The notes under the pieces are model-generated. The model did no database searches. It saw only the letters and a list, made by a program, of their open reading frames with translations, and was not told the DNA's origin. A stretch of 64,000 nt of DNA from JAGXTF01 sp044224315 (lineage in GTDB: Bacteria > Bacteroidota > Bacteroidia > NS11-12g > UBA955): contig JBGAKR010000006.1 of NCBI GenBank assembly GCA_044224315.1, forward strand, positions 124,001 through 188,000. Direction: 5' to 3'. Positions 17,098 through 26,982 of this stretch are shown here, in pieces (positions within the stretch are counted from its first letter, which is position 1; every line of letters begins with the position of its first letter). Made by a program: the position numbers and the translations under genes.

Positions 17098-17479
17098 AAT
17101 AAGAACAAGTATTCAATATGAATACAAAAAGATGGATGTAATTCATTGAAATCGCAATGTTTAATTTGAATTGATTTATTTGTGCAGACTGTATAATATT
17201 CGTAATTTACAAATAGAAATGGATTGTTGGTTAAACAAATGCATACTCACAAATGTTAGTTAAGCGGCTTTGTTTATAAAAAAATTAAAAAATTTAAACA
17301 AAGTTTAAAACCCTTTGATGATGGCTGGAAAGCATTGAAATGCTTGTAAATACAGGGGAAATGATAAAAAGATTGAATTTACATTCTAATTAATGCCAGA
17401 TATAGGATGGAGGCGGCTGTATGATAGTATTGCTTTTTTCCGGTGATGAATTTAAATTTGAATCGAATAGGATTCGTGT
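17098..17479. other. AT-rich intergenic region before the PAS kinase
   Basis: No coding sequence is seen. The region ends with the promoter described separately. It is strongly A/T-rich with several T- and A-tracts. Confidence 0.5.
17430..17476 (+). promoter_or_regulatory. Promoter of the PAS histidine kinase with inverted repeat at the start site
   Basis: TTG at 17430-17432, then 20 nt, then TAAATTTG (17453-17460), an exact -33/-7 pair for Bacteroidota sigma-A. Just downstream is CGAAT-AGG-ATTCG (17464-17476), a 5-bp-arm inverted repeat spanning the predicted start site. Confidence 0.65.
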
Positions 17480-20119
17480 ATGGAGGAAATTGATAAGCGA
17501 CAGTTAAAAGATTTTCGCGAACAGACATCGGGAGTATATTTTAAAATTGGCCTGAATGCAAACAGAGAAATTATTGAAATTGATGAAAATTGTTTGGAGT
17601 TAACGGGTTACAGTGTTGAGGAGTTTAAACAAAACAAGGATTCTATTTTTCAAATTTTAGTGCATTATCAAGACCGGTATAAATTTGGGCCGGAAATTTT
17701 GCAACGCTATTCAAAGGGTGATTTGGTTGAATTGGAATACCGCATTATAACCAAATTTGGTGTTACAAAGAAAGTAAAGGAAATAAGCAAACGCCTTCTT
17801 GATGCAGAAAACAAACCCTATGTGCAGGGATATTTCTACGAGATAATTTCGCCCGAGGCTTACCAGCAGTTAGAAAACACATACAAAAGCTACAGCCAGG
17901 CCATCAATCAAGGCTCAATAGTTTCGGTTACAGACATAAACGGTGTAATAATTTATGCCAATGATTTATTCTGCGAATATTCGGGTTACACCAAAAACGA
18001 ATTGATTGGCAACACCCACCAAATATTAAATTCAGGTTATCATTCAACGCTTTTTTTTGGTAATTTATGGAAAACTATCAAAGAAGGCAAAATTTGGCGG
18101 GGTGAGATCAGAAACAAAGCCAAAGACGGCAGTTTTTACTGGGTGGATACAGTTATATCGCCCGTATTGGATGAGCAGGGAAATATCATTGAGTATCTAT
18201 CTATACGCAATGTAATTTCGGAAAGGAAAGACTTGGAATTGCGTTTGGCACAAATTACAAGCACCTTGCCTGTTGTGGTATTTCAGTTTACCCGCAATAT
18301 CAATCGCGAGATGTTTTTTACCTATTTAAGTTCAAATGCAGTTGAATTATTGGGTATTACCGCAGAGCAATTGTTTTCAGATATTCAGATAGGCCGAGAC
18401 TTGGTATATCCTGCCGATTTAAAATTGGTTCAGGAATCACTGGCCCAGGCTCATCTGCAATCTCACGTTTGGAAGGCCGTTTTTAGAATTGTGCGCAACA
18501 ATCAAATCCGTTGGGTTAGTTGCCAAGCAAGTTCTAAGAAAGTAACAGACGAAATTTCAATATGGAACGGAACCGTTTCTGATATAACCGATTTGAAAGA
18601 AATGGAAAACGAGTATCAGAATGTGAACCTGCAATTGGAACATATATTTAAAACCCAGAAAGATTGTTTTTGGGGTCGGGATTTTATCAATTCTCAAATA
18701 ATATATGTTTCTCCTGGATTTGAACATATTTTTGGTTATCCCGTAGAAGAAATGTACCGCAATCCTGATTTGTGGCTTGAACAAACTGTAACTGAGGACA
18801 GGGATAGGCTGTCTAAATATTACGAAACTTTAAAACCAGATCAAACCATTTCCATAGAGTACCGAATTAAAGCCCGCGATGGCAAAGTACATTGGGTAGA
18901 AACGCGCATGACCGGCACCTTCGATTCCCATGGTAAATTGATTAGGGTGGATGGAGTAACAGCCAATATTGATGAAAGAAAAACGGTTGAAGAAAAAATT
19001 CTGCACAACGACCATTTGTTGGAGGAGGCACAGCGAATTGCCAAAATTGGCAGTTGGGAGCTGGACCTGGAAAACAATGTTCTTTATTGGTCGGATGAAC
19101 TTTACCGCATTTTTGAAATTGAAAAAGATGAATTTAATTTAAATTATGAATATTTTATAAAATGTGTGCATCCCGAAGATCGGGACTTGGTGGATAAAAC
19201 CTATAAAGACTCCCTTCTAACCCGCAATAAATACAATATTGTACACCGTTTGATGTTTGAAAACGGCCGCATTAAATATGTGAGAGAAAAATGTGAAACA
19301 ATATATGATGAAAATGGAAGAGCTATACGTTCAACAGGCACTACCCAGGATATAACCGATCAGCGCAAGGCCTCAATCAGACTGGAGGAATTGGTGAAAG
19401 AATTAACTGAAAAGAATCACGAATTAAATAAGAAAAATATAGAATTAGACCGTATTGTATACAGTGCTACTCACGATTTACGGGCACCACTATTATCTAT
19501 AAAAGGCTTGTTGGATTTGCTGAATATGTCGGACCGAGATTCGGAAGATGCACGCCAGGCCATAGATTTTATGTACAAGGCCATAGAACGCGGTGACGAT
19601 ACAATCAAAGGAATAATTGAATACTCGCGCAATATTAAATCGGTAATCGAAACTGAACCCATTAATATGCAAATGCTGATAGAAGAATGCATAGAAAATA
19701 TCCGATATATGGAAAGTGCGCAAAATATTGTATTTAAATACGATGTAAACCAGCCTGCACCCTTCTTTTCCGATCGCAAAAGAATTGTATCTTTGGTGCA
19801 GAATTTTATTACAAACGCCGTAAAATATCAGCGCCCCAATGAAACCAATAAATGGGTGAGTGTAGAATTTAAAATGGACGAAACCTATGCTATTATTGAG
19901 GTAGCCGATAATGGAGAAGGGGTTCCGGCCAATAAATTAACCACCATTTTTGAAATGTTTGTGCGCAATTCTAATAATACCATTGGATCGGGTTTGGGAT
20001 TGTATTTGTGCAAGGAGATTGCCGAACAGCTTAATGGTGAAATTAATGTACAAAGTGAAGTAGGAAAAGGTTCGGTATTTACAGCAAAATTTGCATTAAA
20101 TTCTGGGGAATATAAATAA
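17480..20119 (+). CDS. Soluble multi-PAS sensor histidine kinase
   Basis: An 879-residue kinase without a signal peptide or membrane segment, so it should sense cytoplasmic signals. About five PAS folds precede the kinase: residues ~10-130, ~135-255 (IYANDLFCEYSGYTKNELIG), ~260-375, ~385-505 (YVSPGFEHIFGYPVEEMY) and ~515-635; several end in PAC-like repeats. A short coiled coil (ELVKELTEKNHELNKKN) leads to the H-box VYSATHDLRAPLLSIKG. The ATPase domain has NFITNAVKY (N box), VADNGEGVP (G1) and GSGLGLYLCKEIA (G2). It forms a two-gene operon with the response regulator 11 nt downstream. The ligand or cofactor of the PAS domains cannot be told. Confidence 0.9.
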   Translation: MEEIDKRQLKDFREQTSGVYFKIGLNANREIIEIDENCLELTGYSVEEFKQNKDSIFQILVHYQDRYKFGPEILQRYSKGDLVELEYRIITKFGVTKKVKEISKRLLDAENKPYVQGYFYEIISPEAYQQLENTYKSYSQAINQGSIVSVTDINGVIIYANDLFCEYSGYTKNELIGNTHQILNSGYHSTLFFGNLWKTIKEGKIWRGEIRNKAKDGSFYWVDTVISPVLDEQGNIIEYLSIRNVISERKDLELRLAQITSTLPVVVFQFTRNINREMFFTYLSSNAVELLGITAEQLFSDIQIGRDLVYPADLKLVQESLAQAHLQSHVWKAVFRIVRNNQIRWVSCQASSKKVTDEISIWNGTVSDITDLKEMENEYQNVNLQLEHIFKTQKDCFWGRDFINSQIIYVSPGFEHIFGYPVEEMYRNPDLWLEQTVTEDRDRLSKYYETLKPDQTISIEYRIKARDGKVHWVETRMTGTFDSHGKLIRVDGVTANIDERKTVEEKILHNDHLLEEAQRIAKIGSWELDLENNVLYWSDELYRIFEIEKDEFNLNYEYFIKCVHPEDRDLVDKTYKDSLLTRNKYNIVHRLMFENGRIKYVREKCETIYDENGRAIRSTGTTQDITDQRKASIRLEELVKELTEKNHELNKKNIELDRIVYSATHDLRAPLLSIKGLLDLLNMSDRDSEDARQAIDFMYKAIERGDDTIKGIIEYSRNIKSVIETEPINMQMLIEECIENIRYMESAQNIVFKYDVNQPAPFFSDRKRIVSLVQNFITNAVKYQRPNETNKWVSVEFKMDETYAIIEVADNGEGVPANKLTTIFEMFVRNSNNTIGSGLGLYLCKEIAEQLNGEINVQSEVGKGSVFTAKFALNSGEYK

Positions 20120-20130
20120 TTAGAAGAGAG

Positions 20131-20529
20131 TTGGGAAAAAGAATATTGCTGGTGGATGATGATGATGGATACAATTTCCTGAATTCCCGTCTGGTGCGCC
20201 GCACCAATGCTTTTGATGAAATACTTACTTTTCCAAATGGTAAAACCGCGCTGGATTATTTGCAACAATTGGAAGCAGAAAAACTAGATGTGCCATTACC
20301 CATATTACTGGATATAAAAATGCCGGTAATGCATGGATTGGAATTTCTGGAACAGATTCAAAATCTCGGCCCTGATGTTTCAAACCGCCTTAGAATTGCC
20401 ATGCTATCCTCCTCGATAGATCCCAAAGATCGCATCAGGGCGCTGCAATTTACACAGGTTGTAACTTTTTTGGAAAAACCCCTGGATGAAGAAAAACTGT
20501 GCGAATTTATTCGCCAGGTTATGGTTTAA
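20131..20529 (+). CDS. Single-domain response regulator
   Basis: A 132-residue CheY-like receiver with no output domain. It has the acidic cluster LLVDDDDGYN, the phospho-accepting Asp in LLDIKMPVMHG, the conserved Ser of MLSSS, and Lys in FLEKPLD. It starts at TTG 20131; no ATG is available in this frame. The spacing of 11 nt from the PAS kinase indicates a cognate pair; output may be by protein interaction or a phosphorelay. It is convergent with the efflux operon, with 4 bp between the stop codons. Confidence 0.85.
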   Translation: MGKRILLVDDDDGYNFLNSRLVRRTNAFDEILTFPNGKTALDYLQQLEAEKLDVPLPILLDIKMPVMHGLEFLEQIQNLGPDVSNRLRIAMLSSSIDPKDRIRALQFTQVVTFLEKPLDEEKLCEFIRQVMV

Positions 20530-20533
20530 CTTT

Positions 20534-21829
20534 TTAAAGCAAACTGCCATCTAAACGTTTCATTTCCGTTTCCGCCATTTTGGCATCGAACAAGGCATTG
20601 ATGTAGCGGGTTTTTGCATTTAAAAGGCTGTTTTGCGCATCTTTTAATTCCAGGGTAGTTGATTGTCCAAGCCTGAATCTTTCGAGCATAATGGATACGT
20701 TTTCGGTGGCCATTTTTACACTCTCTTCTTCCAGCTTGTACAATTCCAGGGCCTCCTGCAAATTATTGTGAGCCTGGTTTAACAGAGTCAACTGTTTTTG
20801 TTTGGTTAAATCATATTGCAGTTGAGCCGCAAATTGGGCCAGTTTGGCATCCTCTATGCTGTTTTTAACATTGAAACCATTAAAAAGGGTCCAACTGAAA
20901 TTTAATCCATAGGTAAGGCCTGCATTCTGATTGAAAAGCGCAAAACCGGCAGTGCTGGTATTGCGTGCAAAATTGTAGTTGGAAATTAAACTGATTTTGG
21001 GATAACGCTGGGCCTGAATTTCTTTCAGCATAAAACCGGTGGTATTAATATTGGAATTGGCCAGCAGTAAAGAGCTGTTTGCCAGTTCAAGGTTTTTTGA
21101 TGCCTTATCGAGATTTAACGTTGCATCCAGCACCGCGGTATCGGTAGGAGTGAAGTCTATATTGGCCTCTCTGCCCAATAATTCATTCAAGGCAATTTTT
21201 GCATTTGAGATTAGGGTTTTTTGTTTCAATAATGCACTTTTTTGTTCGTTTAAATCCACTTTGGCTTGAAGTACATCGGTTTTATTGCCGTTGCCGGCTT
21301 CCAGTCTCGACTCAGCAATTTTAACCCGTTCTTCGAAATAATTTACCTGTTCGCGAATAGAATTATATTGCTGTTTTAATTTGGAAATTGAAAAATAAGC
21401 ACGGATAATATTTGAAACGGTATTTTCCATTTCTTGTCGCACCTGCAGCTCGCCCTGGCTTTTGATTTCCCTGAGTTTATCGAGTGTGGCAAACATTTTA
21501 AAACCATCAAAAAGTGTCCAGTTTAGCGCAATACCCGCATTTAAATTGCCTGCCGAAACGCCATTCCTTTTTAATTCCAAGCCGGTACTGAATTTTTGAT
21601 TGATGGTACTGCTGGATTGGCTGGCTGCACTGGTAAAACCCAGGCTTGGCAGCATTCCGGCTGCACCTGGTGTTGCATCATTGGCATGTAACATAGAATC
21701 GTTTTTAGCCAATAAAATAGCATAATTATTTTTTAAACCCAAGGCAATGGCATCCTGAAGGGTAAGCGATTCCTGGGCAGTAACTATTGCAGGAATACAC
21801 AATAGAAAAAATAAAATATTACGATTCAT
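20534..21829 (-). CDS. TolC-family outer-membrane efflux protein
   Basis: A 431-residue outer-membrane factor with signal peptide (ILFFLLCIPAIVTAQ) and the duplicated alpha-helical outer-membrane-efflux repeat: SLTLQDAIALGLKNNYAI at the start and long coiled-coil helices such as VNYFEERVKIAESRLEAGNGNKTDVLQAKVDL. The proper start is ATG 21829, which overlaps the RND pump gene end by 11 bp, so the two are translationally coupled. It forms the exit duct of the tripartite pump encoded upstream. Confidence 0.88.
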   Translation of the reverse strand: MNRNILFFLLCIPAIVTAQESLTLQDAIALGLKNNYAILLAKNDSMLHANDATPGAAGMLPSLGFTSAASQSSSTINQKFSTGLELKRNGVSAGNLNAGIALNWTLFDGFKMFATLDKLREIKSQGELQVRQEMENTVSNIIRAYFSISKLKQQYNSIREQVNYFEERVKIAESRLEAGNGNKTDVLQAKVDLNEQKSALLKQKTLISNAKIALNELLGREANIDFTPTDTAVLDATLNLDKASKNLELANSSLLLANSNINTTGFMLKEIQAQRYPKISLISNYNFARNTSTAGFALFNQNAGLTYGLNFSWTLFNGFNVKNSIEDAKLAQFAAQLQYDLTKQKQLTLLNQAHNNLQEALELYKLEEESVKMATENVSIMLERFRLGQSTTLELKDAQNSLLNAKTRYINALFDAKMAETEMKRLDGSLL

Positions 21830-24800
21830 TTGATTTGTTTTTATGGGTGGAAATATAGCTGTACATAGCTGGTATAACATACAATGTAAGCACCAGAGAA
21901 AACAACAAACCCCCGATTACAACAATGCCCATTCCCATGCGGCTTTTTGCACCGGCACCCAAGGCCATGGCTATGGGAAGTGCACCCAGCATAGTGGCCA
22001 AACTGGTCATTAAAATTGGTCGGAAACGGGCTTCAGCGCCTTCAATAATCGCTACATTCCGGGCAATGCCTTTTTCACGCAATTGGTTGATAAATTCTAC
22101 TATCAAAATTCCGTTTTTTGTTACCAAACCTACCAGCATTATCAGTCCGATTTGGCTGAAAATATTGAGGGTTTGATTGAAATACCATAAAGAAAACAAA
22201 GCACCCGCCACCGCTAAAGGTACCGTAAGCATAATAATCACAGGCTCGGTAAAGCTCTCAAACTGCGCCGATAATACAAGGTATACCAGCAGTAAAGCCA
22301 GCCCGAAGGCAAAGAGAATATTGGAAGAACTTTCGGCAAAATCGCGGCTTGGGCCTGTGAGTTCGGTGGTGAATTTATCATCGAGTTTTGCCTTGGCAAT
22401 TCCCTGCATAACTTTAATTCCATCACCAATGGTTTTACCGGGCGCCAGGCCTGCAGATATGGTGGCCGACATATACCGGTTGTAATGATATAATTGAGGG
22501 GGATTGCTTTCCTCTTTCATTTTTACCAGGTTATCCAACTGAATTAATTCGTTTTTATTATTGCGCAAATAAATAGAGGACAGATCGGCCGGATCGTTGC
22601 GATTATTGCGGGTAAGTTGTCCAATTACCTGGTATTGCTTTCCCTCCATAGTAAAATAAGCAAAGCGCTGCCCACTAAGGCTCAGTTGCAGGGTTTGGGC
22701 AATATCCGAAACAGATACACCCACTGCTTTGGCTTTTTCACGGTCGATGGATACATTTAATTCAGGCTTATTGAATTTTAAATCAATATCTACCCCTTGG
22801 AAAGTGGGGTCTTTGCGGGCTGAATCTAAAAAGCCGGGGAGTTTTTCTTTGAGTTTTTCAAAATCAGGGGCTTGTAAAACAAATTGCACTGGCAGCGATC
22901 CACGGCCACCGCCACCAGCAGAAATGGTTTGCTCCTGAATGACAAATGTGCGTGCTTCCGGGAATTGTGAAGCCGCTTTCATTATATAGTTGGCAATTTG
23001 TTGTTGGCTGCGTTTGCGCTTATCCGGATCAACCAAAACTACACGTCCAAAGCCTGTATTCACCGCGCCCGAACCTGTAAAACCCGGGGCTGTAACAGCC
23101 AGCATGATGGTTTTTTCTGGTACGGAATCGGTAACAAATTGCGATATTTTATCCATGAATTTATCGGTGTAATCAAACGAAGCACCTTCGGGCCCGGTAA
23201 TGGCTACCCGAAACCAACTGCGGTCATCCAGTGGGGCCAATTCAGACGGAATTATTTTGCCCATAAAAAATATAATACCAAACGAAAAAATGAGTATAAT
23301 AAATGCCCAATATCTTTTTTTCATAAACCCTTCCAGGCTTCGTTTGTAGCTGTTGGATAGGTTTTCAAAAAAGGGCTCGGTAGCCAAATAAAATTTACTT
23401 TTCTTTTGTGTTTTGCGAATCAAACGCGCATTTAGCATTGGGGTTAATGATAGCGAAACAAATGCTGAAATCAGCACTGCACCTGCCAGTACCACACCAA
23501 ACTCTCTGAACAAGCGCCCCACAAATCCGGGCAAAAACATAATGGGTAAAAATACAATAGCAAGGGTAAGAGAAGTAGAAATTACTGCAAAGAAAATTTC
23601 TTTTGAACCTTTGTGGGCGGCCTCAACAGGGTCCATTCCCTCTTCTACCTTTTTGTAAATATTTTCGGTCACTACAATCCCGTCATCCACCACCAATCCA
23701 GTGGCAAGCACTATGGCCAAGAGGGTAAGTACATTGATTGAATAGCCAAAAAGGTACATAATAAAAAATGCACCCACCAGCGAAACAGGTATATCTATCA
23801 ATGGACGGAAAGCAATAACCCAGTCTCTAAAAAACAGGAAAATAATAAGAATTACCAAAACAATGGCGATTATTAAAGTTTCTTGTACTTCTTTTATCGA
23901 ACGGGTAACGAAGATGGTTTTGTCCAGTGCTATATCCAGTTTATAATCTGCCGGCAGTTCTTTTTTTATCTGCTCCATGCGTTTATAAAACTCTTTGGAA
24001 ATATCGATATAATTGGCTCCTGGCTGGGGTACAATTCCTAAACCAATCATGGGTACGCCGCTTTCTTTCAATACCGTTTCCTCATTTTCGGGACCTAGTT
24101 TGGCTTGGCCTATATCACCCAGGGTAATGTTGCGTCCATCCTGATTTTTAATAATGAGTTGGTTAAAACTGGCTTCATCCACCAACCTGCCCATGGTTTT
24201 TACCGTAAGTTCGGTATTACTGCCGCTTACTTTACCAGCTGGTAATTCCACATTTTCGCGGTCCAGTGCATTGCGTACATCACTGGCAGTAATGCCCAAT
24301 GCCGCCATTTTAGGCGCATCGAGCCATAAACGCATGGCATAGCGTTTTTGCCCCCAAATCTGAATGGTACTTACCCCCGGTATGGTTTGGATACGTTCGG
24401 CAATTACATTTTCGGCAAAAGCACTCAACTCCAGAATATTGCGGGTGGTGCTTTTTACGGTCATTGCGATAATGGCATCGCTATTTGCATCGGCCTTAGT
24501 AACAGTAGGCAGTCCATCAATGTCTTTGGGCAATTGACGTGCAGCCTGGCTTACTTTATCGCGCACATCATTGGCGGCCGCTTCCAGATTTTCGTCGAGG
24601 TTAAATTCTACCGTAATATTGCTGCTACCCTGGTTGCTGCTGGATGATATAGTGCGTATTCCGGCGATTCCATTTATTGATTTTTCTAATGGTTCGGTAA
24701 TCTGGCTTTCTACTACATCGGCATTGGCACCCGGATATACCGTTCGCACCGTAATTACTGGCGGATCAATACTTGGAAATTCGCGTACGCCTAAAAAATC

Positions 24801-24887
24801 AAATCCAATGGCCCCAAATAGCACTATGATTACCGACATCACAATGGCCAGTACAGGACGGTTAATGGAAAGCGAAGGAAGATTCAT
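21819..24887 (-). CDS. RND efflux pump, inner-membrane permease
   Basis: A 1022-residue AcrB/MexB-like HAE1-type transporter. It begins with the usual MNLPSLSINRPVLAIVMSVIIVLFGAIGF helix. Motifs include the helix-4 proton relay VLATGLVVDDGIVVTENIYKKVEEG with two adjacent Asp, the porter segment VESQITEPLEKSINGI, and GLVTKNGILIVEFINQLREKG. It would use the proton gradient to expel drugs, bile-like compounds or metabolites. It sits between the adaptor gene (54 bp upstream) and the TolC-type gene (11-bp overlap). Confidence 0.93.
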   Translation of the reverse strand: MNLPSLSINRPVLAIVMSVIIVLFGAIGFDFLGVREFPSIDPPVITVRTVYPGANADVVESQITEPLEKSINGIAGIRTISSSSNQGSSNITVEFNLDENLEAAANDVRDKVSQAARQLPKDIDGLPTVTKADANSDAIIAMTVKSTTRNILELSAFAENVIAERIQTIPGVSTIQIWGQKRYAMRLWLDAPKMAALGITASDVRNALDRENVELPAGKVSGSNTELTVKTMGRLVDEASFNQLIIKNQDGRNITLGDIGQAKLGPENEETVLKESGVPMIGLGIVPQPGANYIDISKEFYKRMEQIKKELPADYKLDIALDKTIFVTRSIKEVQETLIIAIVLVILIIFLFFRDWVIAFRPLIDIPVSLVGAFFIMYLFGYSINVLTLLAIVLATGLVVDDGIVVTENIYKKVEEGMDPVEAAHKGSKEIFFAVISTSLTLAIVFLPIMFLPGFVGRLFREFGVVLAGAVLISAFVSLSLTPMLNARLIRKTQKKSKFYLATEPFFENLSNSYKRSLEGFMKKRYWAFIILIFSFGIIFFMGKIIPSELAPLDDRSWFRVAITGPEGASFDYTDKFMDKISQFVTDSVPEKTIMLAVTAPGFTGSGAVNTGFGRVVLVDPDKRKRSQQQIANYIMKAASQFPEARTFVIQEQTISAGGGGRGSLPVQFVLQAPDFEKLKEKLPGFLDSARKDPTFQGVDIDLKFNKPELNVSIDREKAKAVGVSVSDIAQTLQLSLSGQRFAYFTMEGKQYQVIGQLTRNNRNDPADLSSIYLRNNKNELIQLDNLVKMKEESNPPQLYHYNRYMSATISAGLAPGKTIGDGIKVMQGIAKAKLDDKFTTELTGPSRDFAESSSNILFAFGLALLLVYLVLSAQFESFTEPVIIMLTVPLAVAGALFSLWYFNQTLNIFSQIGLIMLVGLVTKNGILIVEFINQLREKGIARNVAIIEGAEARFRPILMTSLATMLGALPIAMALGAGAKSRMGMGIVVIGGLLFSLVLTLYVIPAMYSYISTHKNKSNES

Positions 24888-24941
24888 GAAAGTGCTATTG
24901 GATTTGGTGAATAATAGGGTGCCAAAATTAGATTTATACGG

Positions 24942-26003
24942 TTACTGCGCATTGATTACATTGATTTTTTGACCGGGTTTTACCTGCATAACTCCCATAA
25001 CTATGATAGAGTCGCCGGGTTGAACCCCTTCGGTTATTTCAATTTTATCAGCGGTTCTTAAACCTGTTTTAACCACACGGGGTTCACTTTTCCCGTTTTG
25101 GCACAGAAACAATTTTTGTCCTTTCATATCTGGCACCAAGGCCTGTGTTGGCACCATAATGGCATTGCTGCGGTTGTTTAGGGTTAGCTCTACCCTTGCA
25201 AAGGCACCCGAACGCAATACTCCGCCGGGATTGCTGCAAATGGCTCTCAGTTTTAAACTGCGGGTATCGGGGTCAATGCGCGGATCGGCGGCATAAACCC
25301 TTCCGTTAAAGTTTCCTGTGGCTCCATCAATCGAAAATTTTACCACGTCACCAACTTTTATTAGGCCGGCATATTTTTCGGGTACGCTTAGGTCTAGCTT
25401 CACCTGATCCAATTGCTCCAGGGTGGCTATTTTGCTGCCCGAATTAACAAAACTGCCCACACTGATGTATTTCAGTCCAACAATTCCCGAAAATGGCGCC
25501 CTGATTTCAGTTTGTGCAATTCGTGCCTGGGTAATCTGTGCATCGGCCTGCAGACTTTGCAATTGATTGAGGGCATTTTCGTATTCCTCGCGGCTTACGC
25601 CATTTATTTCCAGGAGTTTTTTCAAACGGTTTTCTTTTTCGGCCGCCAGTTTAATCTGCGCCTCTGTTTTTTTCAGGGAAGCCTGTAATTCCGCATCATT
25701 GAGTTTTACCAACATGGCACCCTGGCTTACCCGCTGGCCTTCGCTAAAGTATATGGCTGTAACTTTTCCCTGGGTTTCGGGCTGCAGGTCTACACTTTCG
25801 TTGCTGCTTAAAGTTCCGGCTATAAAAATCTCATTGCCCAATGTATCATAGTGGGCAACAATAGCTGTAACATTTACCGCCGGGGCAACACCCGGCCCTT
25901 TGGCTACCGGCATTGATTTCTGGGCTGGAAATACGTAAATTTTAATAAGCACCAAAGCGATTACCAAAATGCTGATAACAATATACAGGCTCGTTTTTTT
26001 CAC
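24942..26003 (-). CDS. RND efflux periplasmic adaptor (membrane fusion protein)
   Basis: A 353-residue AcrA-like protein with an N-terminal anchor (LYIVISILVIALVLIKIYVF). The lipoyl half-motifs (VDLQPETQGKVTAIYFSEGQRVSQGAMLVKLND and TEIRAPFSGIVGLKYISVGSFV) flank an alpha-helical hairpin; a beta-barrel domain follows. It starts at GTG 26003. It is the first gene of the three-gene pump operon and bridges the permease and the TolC-type protein. TATTTTGC, one base short of the -7 consensus, lies about 30 nt upstream. Confidence 0.9.
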   Translation of the reverse strand: MKKTSLYIVISILVIALVLIKIYVFPAQKSMPVAKGPGVAPAVNVTAIVAHYDTLGNEIFIAGTLSSNESVDLQPETQGKVTAIYFSEGQRVSQGAMLVKLNDAELQASLKKTEAQIKLAAEKENRLKKLLEINGVSREEYENALNQLQSLQADAQITQARIAQTEIRAPFSGIVGLKYISVGSFVNSGSKIATLEQLDQVKLDLSVPEKYAGLIKVGDVVKFSIDGATGNFNGRVYAADPRIDPDTRSLKLRAICSNPGGVLRSGAFARVELTLNNRSNAIMVPTQALVPDMKGQKLFLCQNGKSEPRVVKTGLRTADKIEITEGVQPGDSIIVMGVMQVKPGQKINVINAQ

Positions 26004-26207
26004 TGCTGTTCCTTTAAATTTGATTGCAAAATACGGTTGAAATGATGAAATAATAAGGCATTTATCGGTATTTATTTGTTTAAACGAGTTATCGCATTCT
26101 TTTTGAATCCATTGCGATTTTGAGATGTACAGGGTGATTTGATTTTTTTAATCGGTTTTTTTATTAAATCTGCAAAAAATAAAAACAACGAAACAGCGAA
26201 CTCTTAT

Positions 26208-26215
26208 TATTTTTG
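26208..26215 (+). promoter_or_regulatory. -7 promoter element TATTTTTG of the CPBP gene
   Basis: Exact TAnnTTTG match. It argues that the CPBP gene starts at ATG 26258, since an in-frame TTG at 26213 would lie inside the promoter. Confidence 0.5.
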
Positions 26216-26257
26216 CGCACTCTAAAATTGGGTATTTTCTCCGAGTTGGAACATGAT

Positions 26258-26980
26258 ATGACAGGTAGAAACCTATTCTTCCTGTTTTTGATTGGCACCC
26301 TGTGCTTTTCTATGTTTTACCTTTTTTCCGCTTCGGTTCCCATTCTGCAACGTTTTCGTTCGCGCTTTCAAAATCAACAACAAGAAGCGGTTTTTTTATG
26401 GGGTAAATTATCCGGATTTTTATTTTTAGGGATTTTGCCTTTGTTAGGGCTGTTTTTCGGTTTTCCCAGCTTTGGTTTGCAGGAAACAGGGATAATTGCT
26501 GCGGAGGCCGGGCAAAATGCTATTCTATGGTTCGTTGTGCTTTCTATATTGTTTTTGGTTATTAATCTTATCATCGGACGCACAGCGGAGGTGCAGCAAA
26601 AACACCCGCAAATGCGATTTGAACAGTGGAATGCAAGGCAAATTGGAATTTTAATCCTGGGATGGTTTTTATATATTTTGGCTTATGAGTTTTTTTTCAG
26701 GGGATTGTTATTGTTTCCTATCGCAGCCAAGTTTGGAATTTGGCCAGCCATTGGGTGCAATGTTTTTTTATATACCCTGGCTCATGTTCAGCAGGGTACA
26801 GGCGAAACAATAGGAGCTATGGTTTTTGGCATTCTGTTTTGCCTGGCGAGTATAGATACAGGCTCATTTTGGGTAGCATTTGCAACCCATTTTGTGTTCT
26901 CTCTTTCGGGTAATTTTGCCGCCCTTTATTTCAACAAAGGCATGCATTTTCCAAATTCTAAACAAAGAAAAAGTTCATAA
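26258..26980 (+). CDS. CPBP-family intramembrane protein (Rce1/Abi-like)
   Basis: A 240-residue polytopic membrane protein. The CPBP motifs are present in order: YEFFFRGLLLFP (motif 1, canonical EExxxR), FLYTLAHVQQG (motif 2, His) and FATHFVFSLSGN (motif 3). The first Glu of motif 1 is replaced by Tyr, leaving YExxxR; this is seen in other Bacteroidota members, so activity is not excluded, but the usual catalytic Glu pair is incomplete. Functions in the family range from prenyl-protein processing to bacteriocin immunity. It is followed after 2 bp by the SDR-type gene. Confidence 0.82.
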   Translation: MTGRNLFFLFLIGTLCFSMFYLFSASVPILQRFRSRFQNQQQEAVFLWGKLSGFLFLGILPLLGLFFGFPSFGLQETGIIAAEAGQNAILWFVVLSILFLVINLIIGRTAEVQQKHPQMRFEQWNARQIGILILGWFLYILAYEFFFRGLLLFPIAAKFGIWPAIGCNVFLYTLAHVQQGTGETIGAMVFGILFCLASIDTGSFWVAFATHFVFSLSGNFAALYFNKGMHFPNSKQRKSS

Positions 26981-26982
26981 TA

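Noticed and set aside
26213..26257. Upstream TTG start for the CPBP protein
   Set aside because: The TTG lies inside the -7 element TATTTTTG, and the added residues are hydrophilic and unlike the family N-terminus.
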